Source: Lepidodermella squamata (taxonomy: Eukaryota > Gastrotricha). From it: a stretch of DNA of 64,000 nucleotides. The stretch is from contig JBLDXI010000029.1 of assembly GCA_047495785.1 (NCBI GenBank), positions 806,001 through 870,000 of the forward strand, given 5' to 3'. The position numbers and the translations under genes are program-made. This document shows, one piece after another, positions 51,258-64,000 of this stretch; position 1 is the first letter of the stretch; every line of letters begins with the position of its first letter. Below the pieces are notes generated by a model that saw nothing but the letters and a program-made list of their open reading frames with translations, had not been told where the DNA came from and made no database searches.

Positions 51258-52174
51258 TTATCTATCGGATAATAAAACAGTTTAGGTTGAGGTATTCAAG
51301 TTACTTATTGAAGAATGACTTGATTCGTGCGTTTTTTCGTGGAATAGTACTGTATTTTCTTATCAGGAAATCCAGTTTAGTTTACAACTTGGTTTATCTA
51401 ATTTTAATCCACTGCCTTTCAAACATGTATGGCCATGAGAGGATTGAGTCGACCCAATATGATTTTAAATTTTAAGTCCTGTCAATTATCGATATGAGCA
51501 ATAGGTAGTTCTGGCGCCCTCCATCCTCTGCTGATGAGGTAGGAAAATAGGCATAAAAAATTTATGAAATATCACACGAGATGCAGGATAGCGGCTAACG
51601 GTTTTGAGTTTTGAGACTTGAGCCTAATACTCTATTGTGTTAATCTCGAGCTTTGGGGTAGCACTTTACGCACCGGCGGGCCTCAAAGCCGGCCAGTGTC
51701 CTCACACCCAAACCGCATGCGCGGAAGACAGCGTCATTGGTTACAAAAAACACTAAGAAATGCAAAATTGGAAAAATGCATACTTGAAAGATATCCATAA
51801 TATTAAGCTTATTTTATGTAAAGGTGTTATTTTCAAATTTACCCGTTAACGATGTTCGCGTCCTTAGATTTCACAGTGTGTAACGATCTAGGTTTGCCTC
51901 TGCTTTCTGTTTTAGTGATCAATCTCGAGTCTTGGACGTTGCGGTCTAAATTTCTTATCAACCCCTATGCCCCATAACTAATTCTGACACCGCAATCCGT
52001 TACAAACTCGCATGAATGCAACAGAATCTGTCCTTGAATTTCACAGCCCCTTGTACACTTACCATTTTGTTTCAACATCCTCTGTTTAAGAAACGGCGTT
52101 ATTCTATGTTGTGTGATGTATCGTTATTTCTAGGATTGATTGGTAAATAGCAGTCAATCAACTGGATACAGTCG
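51258..52174. promoter_or_regulatory. Divergent region between the UBC-like gene and the CPLANE1-like gene
   Basis: About 900 bases with no supported gene, lying between two start codons that point away from each other, so it probably holds both promoters. Small frames here (for example 51287-51475) lack any recognisable feature. Confidence 0.4.
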
Positions 52175-55100
52175 ATGGCGAAATCAGGTCATGTGCCGTT
52201 GATAGAGATAGTCATTGAAGACGTCCCCCTCCCTGCCGAGTTCAGCAACACAATCCAGTCTCAGTTTATTTCAGTAAGCAGCAAAGACTACAGTACTGTT
52301 GCCAATACTTGGAGTTTCACCGCGTTAAAGCATAACGATTCTAGTCTCATTGATGTGATTCGTGAAGAGTTTGCTGATGGTGTATCTTTTCAAACGATTC
52401 GCCTGGCTACTAACATTGTTAGCTTTGCGCAATCTCATGATGGACAAGCGCTATTAGTTGTCGATAAATCTCAGACTGCATCGATTATTCGGAGAAACAA
52501 AGAAAGCTCGCACAATATTGAACTGATACCTCAGCTTTCAGGGATCCTGGAGCTCAACCCTCAAGCCTTATCGCCATCACATGGTGGATTTTTGTCGATA
52601 TCTAATGATGCAAGGCAATGCATCTTTTATGCCGGCTCGAGTGAAATTTACTATTACATACAACGCTCCCGTCGCCTGCCTTCTTGGATGACTTTGAAAT
52701 TAGAAGTTCCGTCAACATCGACTGCCCAGCTGAAGGACTCAGGTCGTTCAATCGCCTGCCGATTCATTGCAACCGAAAATGGCTCTACGATCTGCTCGTT
52801 AGCTGTATGTTTCTTCGGCGCAATGAGCAAATCTGGGCTGCCGAATCTGACTTTGAGCTCATACCTTGTGCGGCCCTTGCTCGACCAGGCGCATATCCTC
52901 AGCCGGCCTCAATGCAGTGAAGTGAAGCCATTCAGATTCGTCTTTCCTCTGAAAGCTTTCGGAGCATCAATTGCCCCGAATTATCAGCAAGGTTCTCTTG
53001 TTTCATGCGTTTCTAATTCCGGTAATATTCTAGCGCTCGTTATCAATCAGCACCAAGCGGGACTTTCAGCTTCGAATTCACGATTGTTATTTCTTGGCTT
53101 GCAAATGCGGGCGTTGGTAGTTTGTCGACTGAACAAAGTTCTAGACGGTCAAACTGATTTCATCACATCAGTCGAATGGCTGCGGTCCGACTTACTCTGC
53201 GCAGTGTGTTCAGCAAGAGGCCGTTTCGCCATTTTCGCGGCCGCATCTGGTGCTATTCACCTAGTACTTTCATCAAGCGAAGTTCTGCCTGCTATTGTCT
53301 CTCAGCTGCAAGCCGGTAAAGATGATTCCAATTACTCAATCCAGCTGCTAAAGCCAAATACAGCAAATGTTGCAAACAAAATAAAACTCGCAATTCACGT
53401 AGCAGAGCCGGTTTATCTGTGCTATTCACTTGCTCAAGCCAGTCACGTTATTTTACGCAACGTCCCTCAACGCATCAAAATTATTCGCGACTTCTTACAC
53501 GCAGCAACCGAATCAATGAAGACTACAGATTTCATGAACGCAGGCCGGCTGAATCTTTCAGCGTGGGGTCTAATCGCGACATACTTAGATTCGTTCCAAG
53601 AACGCCAGTTAGCAATAATTCGCCAAGTTGCTGTTCAAACTTTCCAAATCTGTTCGTATTTCATCGCAAGCGGCGAGGCGGTTCTTTTTGATCGTTTCGC
53701 TGCTTTTCTCGCCGAACTTCGCAGTCTACTTGGATTTTGCATTTTCAACGAAGACTCGTTCTCGTTGTTGGCTGAAACTGTTACCTTATGCCTGTTACTA
53801 GCAGTCGATCACCTGCTTCCACCTGTGAGCAATTCCATGCCGATTTCCCCGGCTAAAATACCGTCTTCCGATATTGTGGTCAGTCTTTACAAACTGGTCA
53901 GCTATTTAGACGCCGATATACGCCAGTGCCATCGTCATTTAGATACGACAACAGGCGATGTTCGAAATATCGATATTGCGAGTGCATTCGAAAAATCGAA
54001 AACCGGAATTTTGCTTCGAAAAAATTCGAGCGGCGAATCATTTCCTTCGCTCTCGTGGGCGTTGAATTTTTACGAACGCTTGTACCTGGAGTGTTGCCGG
54101 CAAATTGTAACGGCTGGGAAGGAAGAACAACCGGTCATGTTAGCGAAATATCGCCCACTTTTGCAGAAAATTCAAGCGTCCTGCGCACTTGTTTGCCCGG
54201 TTGGACAATGTGTGGCAGCGTTGGCCGATTTTAAAGTGGCACCAGGAGTTGGTAAGTTCGTTTGTAATTTAGAAAAATCTCGCAAAAATTGGAAAAATTG
54301 ACAAAACGACCAGATTTTAGCATAAAATTCACCCAGCTGAATGATGATAGCTGAAATATTTCGAATATTAATTTTTAGTTTACTCGAATGTTTGATACTA
54401 CATGTACTTGACTAAATAAGTTGTGTTACTAATTCATGCTCGAAATTTTGCTTTTAGATTCATACCTCGATGGGAACATTGAGGTTGCCCTTCGAACCTG
54501 GGCGACTACCTTGATCGAGCAGCGTCAAAATCCGGAAACCGTCGAAAAACAGCGGAATATCGTGTTAACATGCCTTTTCGGTCTGTTATCGTCAAATCGA
54601 GTCGCAGAAGCGATTCTGCTAAGCGATTTCATTACTCTCAACATAATTTGCCCGGTGAGGCGAAAAATCGATTTCCCAGCCGAAGATCAATCAAACCTAG
54701 TTCACATTGCTCAATTGTCGGAAATTATTGCGACTTCGACGCGTAAAGAGTTACTCCTTGGGCCTTTTCAAAGCTTTGTTGGAAGCCTTGCAGCTGCTGT
54801 TTCGCGCTGGGTCCTCGAAGAGCCGGTTTGCATACCGCCAGCTCTTCAACCTCGAGAAGTTGAATTCGACAAAATATCCCAGAAAAATACAAGTAATTAA
54901 TTTTTTCAAGATTTTACGATGAAATTTAATAAATTTTCCACAGATTCTCAGCGATTTATTTGCGTTGATCCAGAATTTGTAGCTGGAGCTGATGGTTTGG
55001 CCTTAATCAACCCATCAAAGCTTCTCATTGGTAAGTTTCAGCGAAAAACTCCAATTTCTTTATATTTTCTTCAACTTTTTAGAACTCCTGATATCAGGCC

Positions 55101-58100
55101 GTTACAACGATGCGATTCGATTGGCGCAAAAAATCGGAAATTACACAATTTCTATCGTCATTTCCCTGGCAGTTCATTTTATTTCAACGTCGATTCCTGA
55201 TAAAGGAGCAAATTTAGTACTGAAGGCTGAATTCAGCCCAGCTAAACAAACCCGAGCTATATTGGAATCGTTCTCGAAACCAATTGATTCAATACTCGAT
55301 TTCATTTTCCTAATTTCTACGGTGAAAAATGGCCATGGGACTAATTTCAATATGTCAACCCTGAAAGACCACCCGGCTATGATATCCGGAGCTGTTGATT
55401 TGCCCTTGGATCAATTACCGAAAATTCCAGCCTCGACTTTGTATGGAACTTTTTTGCTATCAGCGATTTGTAAACGCCCAGCAATTTCTCGTTGGAGTCG
55501 AAGTATTCGAGATTTAATGCACAAAAGCTGCTACCCACTGATGTCGCTGTTTTTCTCGTATTTGCTCGACGGAGGGCGAGAGATTAAGGCCGAATTCCCG
55601 CCGCCTATCTACTGCACGCAGGTTTTCGATGGAATTCAAGCTAATGAGACGGTTCTATCGATGGCTGAAACGCGGCTTGCGGATCTGCATCGAAAAGTGG
55701 CGGCTGATTTGGTTGATTCTTTTGTCGAAAGTTTGAAATGCTCCAGAACTCTTCACGGCATTGTTGCGAAATGGAAGGCTTACTTATCGCGGCTGTACTC
55801 AGCGTTTGACGCGATTGAGCCGGAATTTCGGTCGATTTTTGACGTTGAAGATCCGAAATTGCGTGTTTCCAGCAATGATTTGGGCAATTTTGACGAAAAC
55901 TTTGCAAATTCGGATAAGCTGTCGATGAAGGCTTTGTTTGCGGATTTTAATTCGATGTTAGCTGCCCTCGCTCTATGGCACATTGTCGATGCCATAACTG
56001 GCCAGTGGAGCAGTTATCGACAAATTATTGAAAATGTAAGAAAAAATTTAGTATAAAATTAGGAATAATAACATATTATTTTATGCTGCATGCTTCAAAA
56101 AATTTAAATGTCAAAGTTTCAAATTAAAAAAATCGAAAAGGCTAAACAACAAAAGAAATAAAAGCGGAAATTGGGAATGAAAGGAAAGGAAAGGAAAGGA
56201 AAGGAATTGAAGTAAAATCGCCTTTTTCCGAATATTTTGAACTTTCATTCTTTCATAAAATAATTTTTTCAAAATTTCATTTTTTCATAGGATCCTCAAA
56301 ATGCTGGCCTAATTACTACAAAAGAAAAAGAGCTGATCGAAAGCTTTTTCTGCCTCCTACCCCTCTCGCTGTTATTCAACTCAGCCCAGACCGGCAAAAG
56401 TCTATGCTTCGACGTTATCGTCAAAATCACCGCAAAATTCACGCCCTGCGAGTTACTCGCCAAATTATACGGCTATTCCGCCGCCTTGATCGTCCAGTCA
56501 CACGGCGAAGAACTTTACGACACTTTCATCAACCCTCGCCTCGAGCCTATCCTCGACTCATGGAAGGGCATGACCGATATGCAAACAGACGCGTCGCTGA
56601 TTTTCGTCTACGCAACTCAGCTGAAGCGATCAAAGCAGTTTTTCGCTGAATTTACGTCGAAATTAGGCGAAAATTCGATTTTTCTCACCGATTTTACGTC
56701 GATTTTGCTGACTTCTCAACTCTTACTGCCTTTTACCGTAAATTTCTTCAGCGTGAGGCTGAGCCCAATTTCGCAGCTGGCTTCATGCAAATCTATGAGC
56801 GAAATGTTAATCCCGGAAAATTGGTCGAGCGTTATGAACAAATTGCTGCGAGATTCGAAGGCGGAATCTGTCAATTTAATGCTGAGCCCAAAAACGCTGA
56901 TAACCAGTGTTTTAGACTCATTCCAGTCAAGCTACCCGGAAAATTCGTCGTTTTCAGGCAACGTAGCTGTCGGCAATGTTGCGACGTTGTTCAAACACAT
57001 CAGCGCTGTTATTAGAGAAAGTTCCGTCTGGAAAGCAGGGGTGGGCGGTCGGGCTTTGGCCGAGTTGGAAAAACGCCGCGGCGACTCGAGCATGGCCGAT
57101 TTTTACCAACTCATGAGATCAGCCGATTACCCGCAGTTCGTCGACGAAATTCGTGCGATTTGCACGTATATTTCCACCATGAATTTCACGCCATTTCACA
57201 CGAAGAAAAGATCGGAAAAATTCGATCAAATCGTGATTAATCCTAATTTGATCGTCCATGTGCTGTGGATGCGGGAGATTAGATCAAATCAAGATCAAAC
57301 GTCAGATGCGGCTGATCTGCTGGCGGGATTGCCAAATTTTACTGAGGATGAAGATGGGAATTTGCACCCGGTCGCGCCGGTTGTTCAACACCCGGTTCAA
57401 CCCGAGGAAAGCAGCGAAAATTCCGATGAAAACCAACCGCCGGGTCCCGGTAATGTCAACGAGTTCTGGCAGATTTTGAACCCGAAACATGAGACTGTTT
57501 CATCTGAATCATCCTCGGCCTCGCACTCAATCTCAACCGATCTATCATCAGCCGGTCCGTTACCAGTCTTACCCCCGCGAAATCAGGAGAAAAAACCGAT
57601 GAAACCGAAATCTAAGTCAACTTCGTCATCGAAAAGTACTTCAGTAACGTCGGAAAATCAAACTGAGATCAACAATTTGCCGCCGAGTGATCAAAATCAG
57701 ATTTTGACGAGTAGCATTTCCCAAGTCCTGCAACACCAAGCCGCTTCGATGGAAACAATTTTGTCCCATTTTTCGGACCAGCAAACGGCCTTAATCACCG
57801 AAATGGTGTCGTTAGTCACCGCGACTCAACACCAGAATCAATTAGCCATTGTGAAACCAGGCGGTCGGAAAAATTCAGATCCGCCTTCATCCTCGTCTTC
57901 GTCGTCAACCTCGACGAAAGACACGTCGTTCTCGTTAGGGACAGTCACGGCGATGGAGCCGCAAAATTACCGATTCCCGCGACTTTTAACCCTATCCTGC
58001 CCGCCTAGAACTTCAATTTCGCGGCCAAATTTGCCTCAAAACGAAGACATTTTACCACCCAGACGAGATTCTATGCCTCGGATGTTGACTCTAAGCGAGC

Positions 58101-61100
58101 CTGATCCGTCTCTGATCGACGAAAATTTTCTGACCGAAGAACGTCTGCAGTACGTTTTCAGATCAGCGGCTAATTTTTCGATGGGATCAAATCGGGATCA
58201 ATTTTTGATCGGTAATTTGATCCAACCTGGTCAAGACATGCCGCCGTTGATCGGAGTTGGAATGTTACGCCGGTTCAGGGTGAGAAATCGCCAACCGAAA
58301 CCAGTTGTGGAGGAAGTTCCGATCCAGGTGGAGAAAGTTACCGAAAAATTACCCGAAAAACCAGTTTTTCACCAAACCCCGGTCGCAGAACCGGTGAATC
58401 AAACGATTTATAAATCGACGACTGGCGTCAATACGAATCGGTTACGGATGGTCTCGGTGGGTGTCTCAGCCTCGACCGTCACCCAAAAGGTCACCCAGGG
58501 TGCCGAGGATGAGGGTGTTTTCGATTCGATCCTTCGGCAGAGTGAAAACGCGGCGAAATCTCGCCAGCAAGAATTTGGCATGTTTTTAGGCCACGACGTC
58601 ATCAATGCCCCGCATGCCGATATTGGCCTGCTCAACTACTTCAACCGCCGTCCTATGCCGGCTTTCGTCCCCGCCCCGCCACCGATTATCAAAATTCAAC
58701 CCCAAAAGGTGATGGTAAATACCGGAACAGGGCCGGATAAGAAGTCGGAAGTTCGCGACTCGCATGAAACTTACACAACTCACCGGTCTGGTTTGGACGA
58801 AAATTTGAGACTGATCAACGCGGAAAGTTTTGCGAAGATTGAGGAGCAGTTAGGCCTGAGTCAAATCAGGCCAATGTCGACTGATTTCATATCGGTGAAT
58901 GACGTTGCGAAGAAGGAAGCTGTGCAGCGTAGCGTTCAAGACGCCGAGGCTGAGTTGGATAAATTGTTGGAAAACGCGAGGAAAACAATCGGTTGGAGGT
59001 CGGATCAGAAGAATGAAGGCACTCAAACTGAGCAGGAGAAGCCGAAACCAGCCGTTCCTGATAGCTGGGACATACCTAGGTCTCAGTACTACTACAGCGG
59101 GTTGAATTTGATTCAACAAGAGTCGAATTCAAATCAAAATCCTAACGATTTGATTAGGAATAATGCGAAATTTCAGGAATTGAGCGATTTGTTGTATGAA
59201 GCTGAAGTTAAGGCTCGATCTGCGATGGATCGAACGGCTGGAACGAGGCCGGACGAGGCGAAATTTGAGGATTTCTTGCATCAAGCTGAGCAAAAAGCTC
59301 GGGATGAAATGCAGCGTAAACCTGTACCTGGCTTTGAAATCAGTGAGGAAATGGCGACTGAGGACGAGTTAGGTGATACTATGCAGTTTCTATCGAGTAT
59401 GCCGCCGATTTTAAAGAAATCGGTCTCGTTCAGTGGAGGAAGTTTCGGCGATTCAACGCTGAAAAGCACCCTGCAACACCCAACAGAGCCGCAAACTACA
59501 TCGAAAGCAAAGGTAAACTCAGTTTTTTCACGAATTATACCTAAGGATTTTTTCAAGTTTCAAACAACATTCAGAGAGGTTTAGAAATCCATTAAGTTCA
59601 TCGAAGCTGCTATGCCCGAGTGGTTAAGGGGTCTGACTTGAAATCAGATGCGGTCTCCGCGCGTAGGTTCAAATCCTACTGGCAGCGAATTCTTTTTAAA
59701 CAAATACTTCATAAAATTGAAGTTTGGAATTTTCGAGGTCTGATTCCGAATTATCACCAAAAAAGATTTCGCTGCCAGTAGGATTTGAACCTACGCGCGG
59801 AGACCGCATCTGATTTCAAGTCAGACCCCTTAACCACTCGGGCATAGCAGCTTCGATGAACTTAATGGATTTCTAAACCTCTCTGAATGTTGTTTGAAAC
59901 TTGAAAAAATCCTTAGGTATAATTCGTGAAAAAAGGATTTCTAAACCTCTCTGAATGTTGTTGAAAAAATTGACAGAATTATCCTAGATATTCTTCTTTT
60001 TTACCGTTGTTACTCGTCTTTCAGTGGAAAATTGAATTCTTGCGTTGACTTCTCGATTTTTCGAAACCTGGATAAATTAATTTAAAAACCGTGAATGAAA
60101 TAAGCTACTTGTCAATTTCTCAATTTTTTCATTTTCTATTATCTCCCTAATATCCTATTGTCTCAATTTTACTTGGACTTCAAAAATTTACAATTTAAAT
60201 TTATTTTTGAAATTTACGTCTCGATTCACTGAGATCATAAGTTAATTTTTGTCGAGTTGCCTCAGCTTGGTCGGTGGGTTCATTTTAGCCCGATATTATG
60301 TGGTTTCAATAAAATTAAACTTTTTTCATCAAATTCATCGAAACTAATTTTCGACAGGTGTTTCAACTTTTTTAATTTTCCCATTTTTTGCCCTTTCAGA
60401 AATCAAGCAGTTCTCCAACTTCGCCTTCTACGCCTCATTTGGACGTCGTCCAACTTTTCGACACTGGCAGTTTAATTCCGAAATCAGCCGCTGCCAGTCG
60501 AACCCCGCGTCAATCGCCCTCGAAATCCGCTGTTCGAGCCAGTGCCGACAAAACAAAGCAACGACCCGCTCTGATGGACAACGTCGAACTGTCGAATTCA
60601 GCCGGCGTTGGCTCATCAACAACGACAACAACGCCGACCGAGATGAAAAACACGGGCAGTCGAGTTGGCAAAGCGCCGAATCGCAACACAGCTCGGCAGA
60701 TGCAGAAACGGCTGGAGGATGCTTCGAAATTGGTCGCGGAACTCGTCACAGAGCAGGAGAAGTTGCGAAGCCGGTCAAAGGAGAGGTGGCTGCAATCGAG
60801 TGACCTAGCGAGTTCGGCGAGGCGGCCGCAAACTCTGACGAAAAAGCAAACGAGTAGCCAGCGACCGGGCACTTTGACTCGAGGCACGCTGTCTGAAACC
60901 GATCGTAGGGAAGCGTTGGTGCTCGAGTCGCAATTCCGCGATGTTCTCCTCGGCTTCGACACGGCTAAACAGGCAAGTGTTAGAAATATTGTGCAACAGC
61001 GTCGGAGGGGTGAAACTCGGCGTGATAAGGAGAAGCATTTGGAGTATTTGTTGGAAAGGGAGGCTGATCTAGCGAAACCGCCGTCTGAGCCGTCGGAGAA

Positions 61101-61260
61101 TGGCGAGGAAGCGGCGATGCGGGACGATTTGAGGCAGGTCGATCCGGCTATGGCTGATTTGATGGATAAATACTCGGTCCACTCGGGCAGTGTGTTTTCA
61201 ATCGTCGATTGGGGCGCTGTTGATAAAATGCTCGCTGATGAGGGTGGCGCAGAATCGTGA
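52175..61260 (+). CDS. Large WD-like N-terminus protein, candidate CPLANE1/JBTS17 homologue
   Basis: Six exons: 52175-54251, 54458-54892, 54944-55030, 55083-56035, 56291-59512 and 60400-61260, in frame to 2,544 residues. The N-terminal 400 residues look like beta-propeller strands (SFAQSHDGQALLVVD, SVEWLRSDLLCAV). The middle is helical (LLISGRYNDAIRLAQKIGN). The rest is Ser/Pro/Gln-rich with short conserved islands (FPRLLTLS, MPRMLTLSEPDPSLIDENF) and a C-terminal coiled-coil-like basic part. Size, order and the islands are compatible with the ciliary transition-zone/planar-polarity protein CPLANE1, but I cannot verify this. If correct, the animal has ciliated cells. Intron 5 carries two tRNA-Ser genes. 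Confidence 0.8.
56180..56207 (+). repeat. Short (GGAAA)n microsatellite in intron 4 of the large gene
   Basis: Five GGAAA units in a row within a purine-rich intron. It is probably neutral. Confidence 0.7.
59606..59687 (+). tRNA. tRNA-Ser (anticodon TGA)
   Basis: An 82-nt tRNA with a long variable arm typical of serine (GCGGTCTCCGCGC). The acceptor stem is GCTGCTA/TGGCAGC, the anticodon loop is CTTGAAA and the T-loop is TTCAAAT. It lies on the same strand as the host gene, inside its last intron. Confidence 0.95.
59770..59851 (-). tRNA. tRNA-Ser (anticodon TGA), inverted copy
   Basis: The same 82-nt sequence as 59606-59687 on the opposite strand, part of the large inverted repeat. A- and B-boxes are intact, so both copies could be transcribed, converging on the 80-base spacer. 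Confidence 0.95.
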
Positions 61261-61924
61261 TTCGTCATTTTTTCATTTTTATTACGATCTTTCCGTTGAG
61301 TTTTTACTCAGTACCTATTTACAATAATTATTTATGATAATATGATATGCATTCCGAAATTTCCGTGCAAATAATTTTGACGTGAGCTTTTGTGCACTTT
61401 TACACGACCCAGTTGTTATCGCTTTTGGTATTAATAAAATGGCAATTTTTTGTAATTTTTGTATTCAATTTCAACCGAAGTAGTTGAGTTGGTTTCGGCT
61501 AAGTAAGCGATGAAAAGTGGTCACATAATGGTTGCTGAAGGAACGAGCAATTTCTAGATCAAGGAACGTTGAGTCTGCACACATTTACATTCAGAAATCC
61601 GGCATTTTCAGCAAAATATTGGACTCTTTTTGCAAATTTCTACATTTCGGACCTGATAAAACCACAGTAGATTCATCAGCTGCCCGTCCGAAATGTCACT
61701 TGCCCTGTCCGCAATTGCGGTAGAAATAATTTTTCAATTAATGTGAACGACCATCGGATTTTCTGTACTGCTCCGTGAATTTCCATATCCAATCCATTCA
61801 ATAAATGAGAATAAATCGTTATATCACTAAGTTTTACTTATCTCAATACTTTAAACCATAAGAAAGACGGCTGCTGCTGCAACAATTCGAATTATTTTAT
61901 TTTAATAATTGAGCATTGATTTCA
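61261..61924. other. 3' flank and tail-to-tail intergenic region
   Basis: AATAAAATGG at about 61433 is a plausible polyadenylation signal for the large gene. The remainder is AT-rich and holds no supported gene. Confidence 0.4.
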
Positions 61925-62745
<821 letters not shown>

Positions 62746-63300
62746 ACTTTCAGTTAATAAGTCTAAGATAAAATTAGCAATTTAGATTTATAATATAATT
62801 TGATTGATACTAATTTCAAATTTCAAATTCAGTTTTACGGAAAATTTTCATCACTTCAATTCTACGATTGGTAAGTTGGAAATTGAGTTGTGTGAATTTC
62901 TCCTGAATGAGTCAGTACTTGTTGTCGGTGATGATTAAGTTGCTAGCTCACTGATTGAGTCTCTTTCATTCAATTGTTCACCTGCTTTTGCAACAAATCT
63001 GAAGATGTAAACTCGATATTCTAACTCAAGACGGCTCCGAAAGTCACACCGAAAACCCAAATGGCGGTCAATGCAAATCACGTAAAGTTCGACGATATCC
63101 CAGTGGAAGACATTGTCTTCCTTGCAGGGGGCCAGCTACGAGCTCATTGCCAGAAACATGGTGGGGGCCAACATCAATGCCAGAAACGTGGCAGCAAAGG
63201 CAGCCTTGCTGGCAGCCGTCGGGGGGGGGCTTGAGGCACTGAGGACAGGAGCCTTGCCTGCAGCCAGATAGAGACCTGCAGCCTTGGGGGTTGCCTCTGC
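62746..63300. other. Intergenic, then GC-rich stretch adjoining the hAT relic
   Basis: To about 63050 the region is AT-rich without a gene and probably contains the SREK1IP1 promoter. From 63060 to 63300 it becomes GC-rich (including a run of nine G at about 63221). It may be part of the decayed transposon that follows. Confidence 0.35.
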
Positions 63301-63700
63301 CAATCAAAATGCCAACTCCTCAAACGAACTGTGTATTGAGGAATTGAGATTGATGCGGTTGAAATGGCAGTGAAGCGGAAGTTGAAGAGTTTTCTCGGCT
63401 ACGTTCCAGCTCATGAGCTTGACGCCACATCCTTGGCTAATTACCTTCACAATTTCATCAATAAAATGAGCTGGAATATTCAGACGTTAATAGGCCAATG
63501 CTACGATGGTGCAAGCGTTGTGAGCGGGTCGCAGGGAGGATTACAGGCTTTGATAAGGAAAGTTGTTGCCCATCCAATCTACATTCATCGTTACGTACAG
63601 GCCGTCAAACGAAAGCTTACTATTACTATTTCAACAAAAGGAGGTTGTCAACTTCAATCCGATCACCAGCTCAACTGAGCACTGAACTGCCACCTGAATG
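63300..63700 (+). mobile_element. Decayed hAT-type (ZMYM1-like) transposase fragment
   Basis: The frame at 63364-63678 contains LIGQCYDGASVVSGSQGGLQ followed by a residue pattern ending IYIHRY. This is the conserved GQxYDGAxxMSG...GLQ...xHCxAH region of hAT-superfamily/ZMYM1-like transposases. The expected HC-AH of the downstream motif is degraded to HRY, and the frame ends soon after. No terminal inverted repeats or target duplication could be seen inside the window. It is non-functional. Confidence 0.7.
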
Positions 63701-64000
63701 TCTGAATGGCGATGTCCAGGGCTTCTAAGGCAGATTGCATCGCCACTGAGGAGGCGTTGCCTTCGAGACAAGCATTCGCTTTATAGCAATTATGCAAGTG
63801 CTGAAGGTAACTACTTATCTGCTTGATCAGGCACGTACAATGTGAAAGACCGCATAATGACGCTCATTTACGTTCATGGTGACCGACAACCACGGCACAG
63901 ACCAGGCTACGTTCCTTGCACTGTTCGTTCATGAAACGCTCAACGTTTTCGACAAGACTTTCGCTGTGTTCTTCAAAAGGAATCCTTCAGGCAAAACCAA
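63700..64000. other. Window end, no supported gene
   Basis: The last 300 bases lack a convincing frame. They may be further decayed transposon sequence or intergenic DNA that continues beyond the window. Confidence 0.4.

Larger units (their letters stand above)
59524..59934. repeat. Large inverted repeat with a tRNA-Ser in each arm
   Basis: The left arm (about 59524-59688) and the right arm (about 59769-59934) are near-perfect reverse complements of about 165 bases, separated by an 80-base spacer. Each contains a full tRNA-Ser. Just beyond the right arm (59936-59970), the 20-base block starting GGATTTCTAAACC is repeated once more in direct orientation. The whole structure is inside intron 5 of the large gene. 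Confidence 0.9.

Noticed and set aside
59513-59584. Continuation of the large coding exon to 59584
   Set aside because: A GT donor at 59513 joins in phase to the acceptor at 60399/60400, and most of the tail lies in the inverted-repeat arm.
60510-61268. Antisense frame of 252 codons over the last exon of the large gene
   Set aside because: The plus frame is joined to the preceding exon in phase and shares its composition; the antisense frame is a Ser/Arg-rich shadow.

Overview
The window is nuclear DNA of a multicellular animal. The evidence is spliced genes with GT-AG introns (mostly 50-100 nt), eukaryotic tRNA genes, two families of seven-transmembrane receptors, a meiotic Mer3/HFM1 helicase, an SREK1IP1 splicing-factor partner and a Penelope-like retroelement. 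The gene-dense layout with short introns suits a compact invertebrate genome. A tardigrade or another small ecdysozoan is my best guess, but nothing in the sequence proves it.

Layout. (1) 1-13,850: a tandem array of four intronless class C receptors (GABA-B-receptor-like: ligand-binding Venus flytrap plus 7TM). A decayed fragment of another copy follows the second gene, then a degenerate 15-bp inverted minisatellite. (2) 14,012-16,262: tRNA-Lys and a single-pass LRR membrane protein, both on the minus strand. (3) 16,979-27,311: three paralogous six-exon class A-like receptors with the same exon lengths and no arginine in the DRY position. The first carries a 679-bp tandem duplication that creates an alternative last exon. 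A Penelope-like element with hammerhead-ribozyme-like motifs sits between the second and third. (4) 28,153-32,550: tRNA-Lys, tRNA-Glu, a secreted very basic Ser/Tyr/Gly-repeat protein, and a fifth, divergent intronless class C receptor. (5) 34,406-37,288, minus strand: a secreted Cys-rich protein built by exon-plus-intron duplication, and a multipass membrane protein. (6) 39,654-62,745: a conserved housekeeping block: hydroxylysine-kinase-like (-), RNA 3'-phosphate cyclase RTCA (-), HFM1 helicase (+), a UBC-fold protein (-), a 2,544-residue protein that may be CPLANE1/JBTS17 (+) with an inverted pair of tRNA-Ser genes in its last intron, and SREK1IP1 (-). (7) 63,300-63,700: a decayed hAT-type transposase fragment.

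The left half looks like a receptor nursery: two unrelated 7TM families are expanding side by side with promoter duplication, pseudogene debris and near-identical blocks that suggest gene conversion. This fits environmental or chemosensory reception, but that role is inference. Exon boundaries were set by eye from splice consensus and reading-frame continuity. Each multi-exon model given with exact exons closes in frame, but individual ends may be off by a base or two.
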